Part shown: positions 52,875-62,900 of the stretch, in pieces
Numbering within the stretch: position 1 is the stretch's first letter
Layout: each line of letters starts with the position of its first letter
Assembly: GCF_014205255.1 (NCBI RefSeq)
Contig: NZ_JACHNE010000001.1
Location: 7,874,001-7,938,000 of the forward strand
Length of the DNA: 64,000 nucleotides
Source of the DNA: Streptomyces caelestis
GTDB lineage: Bacteria; Actinomycetota; Actinomycetes; Streptomycetales; Streptomycetaceae
Reading direction: 5' to 3'
Program-made: the position numbers and the translations under genes
The notes under the pieces: model-generated
Told to the model about the DNA's origin: nothing
Databases searched by the model: none
The model's input: the letters and a program-made list of their open reading frames with translations, nothing else

Positions 52875-55800
52875 TCACACTGCGTCGGAGGCCTTCGCGG
52901 GGTGGCGGGGGCCGTGGCCTGGGGGTGGTGTGAGGGCGGAGGTGTAGTTCTCGCCGTCCACCAAGGGGTTGTCGAGGGTGAGGCCGGCGGCGGCCATGCG
53001 GTCGTACTCGGCGAGGATCAGTTCCTTGGTGCGGTATGAGCCGTACTTCGCCTCGTCCTTGCGGCGGACAATGGGGAATGTGTCGAGGATGTAGTCGGCG
53101 TCCTCGCGGGAGATGCCGTAGAGGTGGAAGAACAGGGCGTCGAGTTCGGCGCGGATCCGCTGACGGCGGTCCTGGTCCCAGCGGTAGGGGGTCCCTGTGC
53201 CACCGAGATTGGTGGCGAAGCCTTTCATATCGGTGGTGGTGTAGGTGAGTTCGATGACTCGCGGTGTAATGAAGGGTGCATGAGGGGACAGTTGGGCGGG
53301 TGTGGGCACGGGCAGCTGTTTGACGGTGAAGAAGGCCAAGTGAGTGCCACCCACCTTTTGGCGGGACGCGAAATCCAGTGCGTGTGACGAGAGGCAGGAG
53401 ACCAGGCCAGCCGTGGAGCCTTTCTGGGGAAGCGCCAGGAGGGTTCCGTCAGGAGCGGCTGAGCGTGGGAAGACGCTGCTGATCATGGTTCGCTCGTCGG
53501 TTGCACGGCAAATGTCCCGCCACCCGAGAAGATATTCATGCGGCCACTCCTTCTCGGCGAGGCGCCTGCGGACGCCCGGGACTGGAATGTCTTCGCCGTC
53601 CTTATCGAACTTTCCTGATGGCATGTCCCTTTCCGTTACCCAGTACCGGGGCAGGGCCAGTAGGTCGCAACTGTCCTTCTCCTCCAGAGTGAGGGATCGA
53701 GTGACCCCCTCGACGTCGTACGTGGCCCACCGATGGTCGAAGTGGTGGAGCATCTTCGCTTCGTACAGAGGCAGCATCCGTGCCCCGCTCTTGGTGAAAA
53801 TGTTGCCCTCCAGCGTCCAGCCAGAAGCTTCAAGCTCATCGCGGGGGCGGAGGAGAGCTGAGTCGTGGCTAATATTGAGGAGCCCCTGTGAGAAGGTCAC
53901 TGCCCATGGGTTGCCGCTGGGCACGCCTTCGTTCAAGAACACAGGCAGGCTCCGGTACATCCTCAGAGTGATCTCAGCATCCCGACGGGACCTGAAAATC
54001 GGCAGTGTCCCGGTATTCGGATTGAGGCGCTCGATCTCCTCCGGTGTTAGCGCGAACGCCTTCTCCGCATCATCCAGTTCAGACGGGTCATGGAGGAAGA
54101 ACGCGAATCGCGCCTTCGATTCACGCAGGGAGCGGCCGGTGAGAGACAGAATGCTGAACTTGAACGAGCGGTGTACGCCAGGGAAGAGGGGTGCCGCGTT
54201 CTCGAAGTCGTACAACACAGCAATAGACCCGCTCCGCACCAGGTCCTTCGAGAAATACTGTGTACGCGCGTCCGTCACAATCCCCGTCGGCACAATCACC
54301 CCCGCCCGCCCCTTCGGTCCAAGCAGAATCCGGTCCGTCTCGGTGAAAACGGAGTACGTGTTCAGGTTCCCCTGCCCCGTCAGGGGAACTCGCCCCGACC
54401 GCCTCAGAAAGTGGCTCTCCGCGTACACCTTCCGCTTGCCCGCCTCGAACTCCTCGTACAGCGGAAGGGTGTCCGGAGATTCCTTGAGCGCCTCGATCAT
54501 CTTCTTGCGGACGGACGACCGGGATGCCTCGGCGATCTCCGGTGCCCGCTGGGCGAAGAACTCCTGCTCACGGAAGTCCACGCTGTCCCACGGCGGGTTG
54601 CCCACCACGGAGTCGAAGCCGCCGGCCCAGCCAGTCGCAGGGGAGACCCCCTGACCGTTCTCCGGAACGGAGAAGACCTCGGGGAACTCCAGGTGCCAGT
54701 GGAAGAAGCTGTACTGGTCGCGCAGACGCTTGATCTCCGCACGGGTCTCCGCAGCGACACCACCGCCACCCTGGTCCTCCAGCGCCTTGAACACCGAGTG
54801 CGTCACCGCGCGCGGGGCTTCCGGCGTCTTGAGCCACACGAACGCCGCGCACCAGGCGTCGGCCACACGCCGGGCACGCTTGTACGCCGAGGAGCCAGCC
54901 CACTCCTCGTACGCCTCCTCCTGGCGGCGCACGTCCGCCAACTTCTCCGCCTGAGCCAGCGTGATGGACCGAAGCCCGCTGGCGAAGACGGTGTTGGCGA
55001 CCTGGACCGCCTCGTCGCCGAGGTCGAACAGGCTGCCCTGTCCGACCCGTTCCTGCTGGTTGATCTTCTCCAGCGCCTTGGCGTACTTCTTGTCATCGCC
55101 CTCGGTCGCGATGAAGGCGTCGTTGGGGATGCCGTCCCGCAGCAGCTTCGGCGTCGCCCCGATCAGCCCGTTGCCGTGCTTCACGTGGGCGTCGAGGAAG
55201 CCGAGCGGCTTGCCCGGTTCCAGCGCCTCCAGCCACAGCGACACCTTGGCCAGTTCCACCGCCAACGGGTTGAGGTCCACGCCGTAGATGCACCGTGCGA
55301 CGACCTCGTGCAGCGCACGACGCACCGCATCCAACGTCGGCTCGGGGTTGCGTTCCCGTACGGCCGCCACCTGCTTGGCGATGCGCCGGGCCGCAGCCAC
55401 CAGAAAGTGCCCGGAGCCGCACGCAGGGTCACACACCGTGAGCGACAGCAACGCATCCACGATCGAGTCCGCCGGGTCAGACGCGCCCGACTTCGACGCC
55501 GCTTCCTCGCCCCGCTTCACCGCGTCCCGTATCACCGGGTCCAGAGTCGAGTCCAGCAAGCACTCGATGAGCGACGACGGAGTGTAGTAACTACCCGTAG
55601 TCTTCCGGGTGTTGCCAGCGACCTCGACCAGCGTGAACGTACGGTCGGCCGTGCTGTGCTTGGGCTCCAGCTCCAGCAGGGACTCGTAGACGGAGCCCAG
55701 CTCCTCCGCGTCCAGGTGCCGGTAGTCGATCGCCCGCCAGCGGCCAGAACTGCCGTCCCGGACCTGCGACAGGTGCCGTACGGCTGTCAGCAGTGCCTCG

Positions 55801-56978
55801 TTGGACAGCTTCAGGCCACGCAGCGGGGCGTCCGCTTCCGTGTCGTTGAAGAGGCCGCCGAGACCGGGCAGGCCCAGCTCGGGACGGCCCGCCTCGTCGC
55901 CGAGGGCGTCCAGGACGATGCGCAGGGCCTCGTACAGGTCACCGTGTGCCGTACCCCGCCGCTTCCTTGCGTGGGCGCGCAACCGCGCCGACGAGAAGTA
56001 CGCATCGTACCGCTCACGTGCCACCGCATCCGCCTTCGGCGACAGCAGCGCGTCGCGGTCCTCGGCCACGAAGACGAACAGCAGCCGGTACACGAGCCGC
56101 AGCAGCGCGGCCTGGAGGGGCTTCGGGCGGACGTCCTCGCGCAGGGCGGTGTTCTCCGGGTGTCGTAGGAAGCCCGTGCCCAGCGCGGTGATCGCGTCCT
56201 GGACGCCCTTGCGGAGCTGGTCCAGCGCCCGCGTCCCCGAGGCGATGGCCTCCGTGCGCCACTTCTCCAGTCGGCACGCGGATGGCGGCGTGTCCTCCGC
56301 CACCTCGAACCGCGACACATGCAGCACCCGGTACAGCAGCACGAACTCGCTGAACAGCTCGCCGTCGAAGATCGACTCCAGGTCGAACTCGACGTACGAG
56401 GCCGTGGCCAGGGCGCTGGAGTCGCGCAGCAGCCGTACCTGACGACCGTTCGTCAGGACGCCCCACAGGTGGGCCTCCGTGCGGTTCAGGCACTCCTGGA
56501 GCATCGACTGGGGCGGGACCGTGCCGGCGCCACCGGGGCGCTTGTCCAGGTCGGCATTCCAGGCCGTCTGGTGGATCAGCGCGTGCCGCCAGCGGTGGGA
56601 GACCGGGAACTTCTTCTCCGCGTCCGAGTCGGCGGCGATGCCCGCCGCCCCGACCTGCGTCAGCGGACCGAAGCCCAGCTCCCGCCAGAGCGGGGCCAGC
56701 CAATCGCTGCCCGCGCGGCCGGTCGGGTCGGCGGCCGGGTCGCCCGTCTCCCGGTCCTCGGGCAGGTGCTTGCGCAGCTCGCGCCACAGTGGCTTCAGGT
56801 ACTCCCAGCTGCGCTCGGCCTCGTCGCGGACCGAGCGGGAGGACGGCAGGCCGTAGTCGGCCGGCTTCGAGCCGGGGACGTCCTTGCCCTCGGAGATCCG
56901 TACCAACATGTCGGCGGGCAGCAGCCCCCCGACTGTGTGGACGGCGGTGAACACCTGGTTGCGGGTGACGGCGGACAT
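52875..56978 (-). CDS. Large N6-adenine DNA methylase, Eco57I/DrmMI-like
   Basis: The protein has 1367 residues. SAM motif I (VCDPACGSGHFLVAAARRIAKQ) is near 516, followed by the Eco57I-type ARCIYGVDLNPLAVELAKVSLWLEAL, and the catalytic motif IV VVGNPPWDS is near 793. The N-terminal 480 residues resemble those of BREX/DISARM-type methylases. The C-terminal part (about 950-1340) should be the target-recognition domain. It would methylate host adenines as the self mark. The ATG overlaps the helicase stop (TGATG). Together with the SNF2 helicase and DUF1998 helicase it fits a class 1 DISARM-like set. All core motifs are intact. Confidence 0.88.
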   Translation of the reverse strand: MSAVTRNQVFTAVHTVGGLLPADMLVRISEGKDVPGSKPADYGLPSSRSVRDEAERSWEYLKPLWRELRKHLPEDRETGDPAADPTGRAGSDWLAPLWRELGFGPLTQVGAAGIAADSDAEKKFPVSHRWRHALIHQTAWNADLDKRPGGAGTVPPQSMLQECLNRTEAHLWGVLTNGRQVRLLRDSSALATASYVEFDLESIFDGELFSEFVLLYRVLHVSRFEVAEDTPPSACRLEKWRTEAIASGTRALDQLRKGVQDAITALGTGFLRHPENTALREDVRPKPLQAALLRLVYRLLFVFVAEDRDALLSPKADAVARERYDAYFSSARLRAHARKRRGTAHGDLYEALRIVLDALGDEAGRPELGLPGLGGLFNDTEADAPLRGLKLSNEALLTAVRHLSQVRDGSSGRWRAIDYRHLDAEELGSVYESLLELEPKHSTADRTFTLVEVAGNTRKTTGSYYTPSSLIECLLDSTLDPVIRDAVKRGEEAASKSGASDPADSIVDALLSLTVCDPACGSGHFLVAAARRIAKQVAAVRERNPEPTLDAVRRALHEVVARCIYGVDLNPLAVELAKVSLWLEALEPGKPLGFLDAHVKHGNGLIGATPKLLRDGIPNDAFIATEGDDKKYAKALEKINQQERVGQGSLFDLGDEAVQVANTVFASGLRSITLAQAEKLADVRRQEEAYEEWAGSSAYKRARRVADAWCAAFVWLKTPEAPRAVTHSVFKALEDQGGGGVAAETRAEIKRLRDQYSFFHWHLEFPEVFSVPENGQGVSPATGWAGGFDSVVGNPPWDSVDFREQEFFAQRAPEIAEASRSSVRKKMIEALKESPDTLPLYEEFEAGKRKVYAESHFLRRSGRVPLTGQGNLNTYSVFTETDRILLGPKGRAGVIVPTGIVTDARTQYFSKDLVRSGSIAVLYDFENAAPLFPGVHRSFKFSILSLTGRSLRESKARFAFFLHDPSELDDAEKAFALTPEEIERLNPNTGTLPIFRSRRDAEITLRMYRSLPVFLNEGVPSGNPWAVTFSQGLLNISHDSALLRPRDELEASGWTLEGNIFTKSGARMLPLYEAKMLHHFDHRWATYDVEGVTRSLTLEEKDSCDLLALPRYWVTERDMPSGKFDKDGEDIPVPGVRRRLAEKEWPHEYLLGWRDICRATDERTMISSVFPRSAAPDGTLLALPQKGSTAGLVSCLSSHALDFASRQKVGGTHLAFFTVKQLPVPTPAQLSPHAPFITPRVIELTYTTTDMKGFATNLGGTGTPYRWDQDRRQRIRAELDALFFHLYGISREDADYILDTFPIVRRKDEAKYGSYRTKELILAEYDRMAAAGLTLDNPLVDGENYTSALTPPPGHGPRHPAKASDAV

Positions 56979-59944
56979 CAGGCGGACACTCCAGAAGCAG
57001 CAGGGGCGACGGCCGGGGCAGCGGCGGGGACGGCGGGCAGGTAGACGTACGCGCCGAGAATGTCGGCGGGCTTCTGCACGGTGACGGACAGGCCACGGAC
57101 GATCTCACCGGACGCCTGGCGCACCCGGCGGTGCGAGGCATCAAGCTCTGCGGCCAGCTCCTCGCCGTAAGCCTCCAGATGGCCGTACACGTCCGGGAGC
57201 TGGGAGAGCAGACGTGTCATCGTGCGCTCGGCATAGTGGCGGTCCGTGCTCTCCGACGCCGTCGCGTCGAGCAGGTCCTTTGCCCGCTCCGGCGGCAGCC
57301 ACTCCGCCTTCCTGGCCGAGCCCTCGAAGGCGACCAGCCGCGCGTCCTCCGCGACCAGCTGCTTGTCGCCGCTGCGGGAGGGCAGTGTGAGGTGGAAGCG
57401 GTAGCGGACGAGGAGCAGGGTGGTCATCGTGCCGACCGCATCCGTGGTGACCACACCGCAGCGGCGGGCCGGGCGGGCACCGTCCGCCTGGGTGTCCAAG
57501 GCGGCGTTCAGGACGTGGGACGCCAGCGCGCCCACGACGGGGTCCGTCCGCACCAGGGCCGCTTCCCCCCTCGCCACCGCCGGGTCCGCGCGGAACGGGA
57601 TCGGGCGGTCCTTGTCGATCACCTCCGCGCCGACCGTCGGCGCCAGCGCGTCCCGCAAACCGATGGGCGTGCCGCCCACCTGGGCCGTGAAGTCCTCACC
57701 CTCCCCGCGGAGCACAGCACCGAGGGCGCCCAGGGACTCCCGAACGAACGTGTCGATCTCGCCCGCGCCGCCCAGCGCCTCCCGGACCGCGGCGACCTCG
57801 CGCGCCACCTCCTGCGGATGCACCGACCGCTGCGCGAATCGCGAGCGTGACGCCTTCTCGCGCTCGGCCGCAGAGTTCCAGTCGCTGTCCAGCGTCGCCG
57901 TGCTCACCTTGAACGCGTCCGCGCTGAACAGGGCGTCCTGGTCCTCACGGCCGCGCATCAGCAGCCACTCGACGATCGCGTCCGTCACGCCCGTCGACAG
58001 CTCGTCGGGCACGGAGACGGAGATGCCGAGGTCCTTCTTGATCTGGCGGTGCTTCTTGATCAACACCTCCAGGACCTTGCCGTCGATGCCGTTGTCGTCG
58101 CCGTACAGGGTGATGACGCGGACCTGGTCCCTGCGCTGGCCGTAGCGGTCGACGCGGCCCTCGCGCTGGTCGTGGCGGGTCGGGTTCCAGGCCAGGTCGT
58201 AGTGGATGACGGCGTCGAAGTGGTGCTGGAGGTTGACGCCCTCGGACAGGCAGTCGGTCGCGATCAGGACGCGGCGGGCGGCGGCGTCCTCGCCGGCTTC
58301 CTCCGCGAGCTTCTCGATGCGCTCCAGGCGCTGTTGCGGGGAGAGCGTGCCGGTGACCGCCTTGACGACCGTCTTGGCGCCGAGCGGGCCGCGCCTGCCG
58401 TTGTCCTTGTCGTTCTCCAGCTGCTCGGCGAGGTACTCGGCCGTCGGGATGTAGCGGCAGAACACGATCGGGTTGTGGCCGTCCGCGAGCAGCGCCTTGA
58501 GGTGCTTGATCAGAGCCTTGAGCTTCAGGTCCTTGGACGGGCCCTCCAACTGCTTCGCGATATCGGCGAGTTCACCGAGGTAGGAGCGCGGGTCCTCGGT
58601 GTCCTCGGTCGTCTCCGCGCCCGGAGCGACGTCCATGCCCTCCATCGCGTCGCTGTCGGCCGCGTCGCTGTTGAGGGGCGCTCCCAGTTTGTCGGCCTCC
58701 TCCGCCGACGCGGCGATCGCCGCCGCCGAACGTGTCCGCAGCGTCTGCGCGGCGGCGCGCGGGGACGACACCAGGGAGCGGAGCAGCGCGATCGCCGACC
58801 ACCAGGCGATGCGTGCCTCCCGCTTGCCCTGGCTGCCCGCCTGCTCGACGCGCTCACTCGCGTACGCGATCGCGTCGTCGAGCAGGGCCCGGTACTCCGG
58901 CGACAGCTTGTACGTCTCGTCCTTGAAGTAGCGGTCCGAGGGGAACGCCGTCCGCTCCGCGAGGGAGTCGTCGCCGAGACCGTCCTCCTTGGTGAGGTAC
59001 TGGCGCACGTCCGCCCGCTTGCGCGCCACGAAATGCTGGGCGAGAAGCTTCCTGCCCGCCTCGGAATCCAGGCTCACGTCGGCCAGTTCGGGCTTGACCA
59101 GGCCGAGGAGGTTGCGGAACGCGGACTCCTTGCCGCTGTGCGGGGTGGCCGTCACCAGCAGCAGGTGCCGCGTCTCGTCCTGCGCCACGCGGCGCAGCAG
59201 CTCGTAGCGGAGCTGGTTCTGCGAAGCCGTCGAGGTGTCGTCGGCGACCACGCAGGTGTGCGCCTCGTCGACGATCACCAGGTCGGGGCAGTGGCGCACG
59301 AAGTCGTCGCGGTGGCGGGGGGACTTGATGAAGTCCGTGGAGACGATGACGTGCGGGTACTTGTCGAAGAGCGACTGGCCCAGGTCCAGGCCCCGTTCGA
59401 GGCGTGAGACCGTCGAGGACAGGACCAGCTCCGCGTCGATGCCGAACTTCGTGCGCAGCTCCTGCTGCCACTGCTCTGCCAGCGCGGGGGAGCAGAGCAC
59501 AGCAAGGCCCGTCGCCTCGCCCTGCGCGAGGAGTTCGCTCGCGACCAGGCCCGCCTCGATCGTCTTGCCGATGCCGACGTCGTCGGAGATCAGCATGCGG
59601 ACCGTCTTCTGCCGCAGGGCCATCAGGAGAGGAACCAGCTGATATGCGCGCGGCTCCACCGCGATGCCGGCCAGCGAGCGGAACGGTCCCGCGCCCGAGC
59701 GGAAACCGACGCGCAGCGCCGTACGCAGCAGGCCCGCCGCACGCTGGTCACCGAGGTCGCTCGGTTCCGGCGCCGCGAACTTCGCCTCGTCAACCGTCTC
59801 GAACGCCGGGAACACGGCGGCGATGTCGTCGTCCGAGCCGCCCAGCGGACGCAGGACGAGCAGGTCGGGCTTGCTCTCGGGGAGCACCACCCATTCGCGG
59901 CCGCGGGCCTTCACCAGGGAACCGGCGGAGTACGTGAGTGCCAT
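56978..59944 (-). CDS. SNF2/HepA-like helicase, DrmD-like
   Basis: The protein has 988 residues. SF2 motifs: LISDDVGIGKTIEAGLVASEL (Walker A, near 118), VIVDEAHTC (near 215), LLLVTATPHSGKE, then the C-terminal lobe IATDCLSEGVNLQHHFDAVIHYDLAWNP and QREGRVDRYGQRRDQVRVITLY. It is a RapA/HepA-type DNA translocase. The start at 59944 follows the upstream gene by 29 bp, and its stop overlaps the methylase ATG. In DISARM class 1 an SNF2-type protein, DrmD, accompanies DrmMI and DrmA/B, so this is the probable counterpart. The C-terminal 300 residues are specific to this family and have no known motif. Confidence 0.87.
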   Translation of the reverse strand: MALTYSAGSLVKARGREWVVLPESKPDLLVLRPLGGSDDDIAAVFPAFETVDEAKFAAPEPSDLGDQRAAGLLRTALRVGFRSGAGPFRSLAGIAVEPRAYQLVPLLMALRQKTVRMLISDDVGIGKTIEAGLVASELLAQGEATGLAVLCSPALAEQWQQELRTKFGIDAELVLSSTVSRLERGLDLGQSLFDKYPHVIVSTDFIKSPRHRDDFVRHCPDLVIVDEAHTCVVADDTSTASQNQLRYELLRRVAQDETRHLLLVTATPHSGKESAFRNLLGLVKPELADVSLDSEAGRKLLAQHFVARKRADVRQYLTKEDGLGDDSLAERTAFPSDRYFKDETYKLSPEYRALLDDAIAYASERVEQAGSQGKREARIAWWSAIALLRSLVSSPRAAAQTLRTRSAAAIAASAEEADKLGAPLNSDAADSDAMEGMDVAPGAETTEDTEDPRSYLGELADIAKQLEGPSKDLKLKALIKHLKALLADGHNPIVFCRYIPTAEYLAEQLENDKDNGRRGPLGAKTVVKAVTGTLSPQQRLERIEKLAEEAGEDAAARRVLIATDCLSEGVNLQHHFDAVIHYDLAWNPTRHDQREGRVDRYGQRRDQVRVITLYGDDNGIDGKVLEVLIKKHRQIKKDLGISVSVPDELSTGVTDAIVEWLLMRGREDQDALFSADAFKVSTATLDSDWNSAAEREKASRSRFAQRSVHPQEVAREVAAVREALGGAGEIDTFVRESLGALGAVLRGEGEDFTAQVGGTPIGLRDALAPTVGAEVIDKDRPIPFRADPAVARGEAALVRTDPVVGALASHVLNAALDTQADGARPARRCGVVTTDAVGTMTTLLLVRYRFHLTLPSRSGDKQLVAEDARLVAFEGSARKAEWLPPERAKDLLDATASESTDRHYAERTMTRLLSQLPDVYGHLEAYGEELAAELDASHRRVRQASGEIVRGLSVTVQKPADILGAYVYLPAVPAAAPAVAPAASGVSA

Positions 59945-59973
59945 GTGAGTCTTCGAGTCCTCTGGATGGGCGG

Positions 59974-62900
59974 TCAGTTGGCGGCCGGAGAGCCGAAGTA
60001 GCGGGCGTTGGCGGCGGCGACGGCGTCCCAGTCGGCGCCCTGAGCGAAGCGGATGACGTCCCAGCGGGCGTTGAACAGACGGTCCTCGGCGTCCTCGTCC
60101 CGGGAACTGTCCTGCTCCTGGTCCGGCAGGTCCACGAAGACCGCCACGTTCACGCCGGGCAGGCGGTACACGTAGTCGGGGGTGGCCATCGCCTCGGTGA
60201 GGAACGAGCCCGGTTCGTCCGGAAGCCGCAGGCCGCGCGCCTTCGCCCAGCCCAGGAAGTCGCCCCGCGCGGCCAGCTCGGCCGCCGACGCAGCCTCGGC
60301 CGATGCCTCGACGGCCGCCCCCGCCGCCGCCTCGACCGGCGTCGGCTCGGCGGCGGGGGAAACCTGGTCGAGCAGCCGCCGGTACTGCTCCGACCGCGAC
60401 TCCCCGCGCGCCTCGCGCCGGGCCGTCGCCGACGCCAGCCGCACCAGCAGATCCCGTACCGAATGCCGGTTGATGAGGGCGTGGTTGAGCTGGTTGCCGT
60501 ACGTCAGCAGGCACTCGTAGCAGCCGAGCGCGCACGGCCGGTCGGGGTGGGGGCCGCCCAGGTCGTTGCCGTCCACGTCGAAGTGGCAGATGTCCAGGGC
60601 GCGTACGGCCGCCTTGGCCAGGGCGTCCTTCTCCGCCTGGAGTCGGCGCAGCACACCCGCCCCGCCCTCGGCTGCCTCCGTGAAGAGGATGCGGCCCCGG
60701 GGGCCGTCGTCCGGTGGCAGCAGCTCGCTGGACAGCTCGGCGTCCTCCAGCTCGAACGCGGCCTCGATGCCCCGCTCCAGTGCGTACATCAGGGAGAGCG
60801 CCACCGGCTCCGGCAGCGGCTCGTCGAGGGTGACGACGAGGATGTTGCGGCGGTCCTCCACATACGGGATGACCCGCTTCTTGCGGCGCCGCTCGTTGCC
60901 GTCCGCGTCGATCACGGGCAGCTCGCTGGAGTCGCCGGATGCCTCGGCGGCGTCCTTGTCGTTCATCCAGCGGCCGTCCGCGAGGTCCAGCCAGTACCCG
61001 GCCGGCTCGTCGGCCTTGGCGCGCACCCGGCCGGTGTTGGTGATCCGGACGGTCGCCGAGTCGCCGTACGCCACCTCGGCGAGCGGCGCGCCCGAGGCGT
61101 CGGTGACCGACGCGTTCAGCCGGCCCTTGCGGGTGCCGTGGTCCTGGAAACGGTACGACGTCTCCAGCTTGAAGCCGGCGCGGCGCCGCTCCTCCTCGTC
61201 GGACGAGATCCGCTCACGGCGGGTGGTGTACACGGTGTGCAGGTGCAGCAGGCCGTACGTCGCAGCGCCCAGCGGCTCGTCGCACATGGCGCAGCGGTCC
61301 TCCAGCTGCTCCGGGTCGTGGTGGTAGCCGCAACTCGCGCAGCGGCGGGCCTCGCTGGTCGCCAGCTCGCCCGAGGAGTCCGGCGGCAGCTGGATGCGGG
61401 TCACCTGGTAGCGGGCGCCCTCGTGGTAGATCAGCGCACCCGGGCCGAACTCGCGGATCGCGAGGAAACGGGGCCGCTGGAGGTAGTCACCGTCCCCACG
61501 GCGGCGGCCGACGGTCGGGATGTACGCGGCGAGCGGGAGCCGCGGGAAGCTGTAGCCGGGCAGGAAGCCCTCGGACGCGAGATAGCGGTACGGGTTGAAG
61601 TCGGAGAGGACCGACTTGCTGTCGACGCTCTCGTTCATCAGCAGGTTCAGCTGTGTCTCGGCCTCACGGCGGCGGGCGTTGGCTCGGACGCGGTCGCCCT
61701 CGGTGAGGCTGTAGTCCAGGCGGCGCCTGTTCTGGATGTACTGGTCGTCGAGCGCGGAGCGGAACAGCTGCCGCCAGCGGTCGAAGGCCCGGTCGAAGCG
61801 GGTCGCGACGGTCGCCACCCGGTCCTGGATCCAGTCGTCGTGCCACCAGGTGGTGTCGGCGAAGTCGGGCAGGAGCGGGCCGAGGACGCGCAGGGCGGCG
61901 TCGACGGTGCGGCGCCGGGCGCTCTCGTCGAGGGAGGCGGCGAGGATGTCCGGCAGCAGCTCCAGCGCGGGGTTCGGGCGCTCTCCCGTGTCCGGGTACG
62001 ACACGTCGAGCACCTCGGGGACGGCCCGGCCCAGCTTCAGGCCGGCCTCCGCGATCCAGATGCCCTGGAGGTGGGAGAGGACCAGGTCCTCGTTGGCGAG
62101 GTCCAGCCGCGGCGGGGCGACGGCGCCCGCGACCATGCGCTCCGAGCGGCGGAAGTAGTACTGGTCGTGGCTGTTGCCCGTCGCGCAGTACGTGGTGACG
62201 AGGGCGGGCTGTCCGCTGCGGCCCGCGCGGCCCGAGCGCTGTGCGTAGTTCGCGGGTGTGGGCGGCACGTTACGCATCATCACCGCGTTGAGCTGCGAGA
62301 TGTCGACGCCCAGCTCCATCGTCGGGGAGCAGTACAGCAGCTTCAGCTCCGCCTTGCGGAACGCCTCCTCGCGCTGCTCCCGCTCCTCCGGCGACACCTG
62401 CGCGGTGTGCTCGCGTGCGAACAGGCCGGACAGGGCGCCCGCCGCGTCCTTGTACAGATCGCGGAAGAAGGTGTTGACGCGCGGGCCGTCGCCGCTCTGG
62501 TAGGTGCGGGTCAGCGGGTCGTGCGTGCCGCGCTCGCCCCTGCCCGCACGCCAGACGAGGGATTGGGCGGCCACCCGGTAGCCCGTGGCGGCCGGGGCGG
62601 AGGACCTGCGGTAGCGGCCCGAGCGCTGCGGCGCCTCCGTGACCTCCTTGACCAGGCCCGCCTTGGCCAGGACCTTCAGCAACTCCTCGATGACCAGCTG
62701 GAGATCGGCGGGGTCCAGCTTCTTGAACGAGGTGTCCGCACGCCGCAGATACTTGCCGAACTTGCCGCGCGCCGACAGGAACAGGGCCGAGCGGTCCATG
62801 CCTGGACGGGAGGGGTGCGGATAGGCCGTGCCGACCTTCGGCCTGTCCGCGGCGGACAGCACCCACGGGTCGATCAGCCGCTCCTCACTCGCCCGCTGGA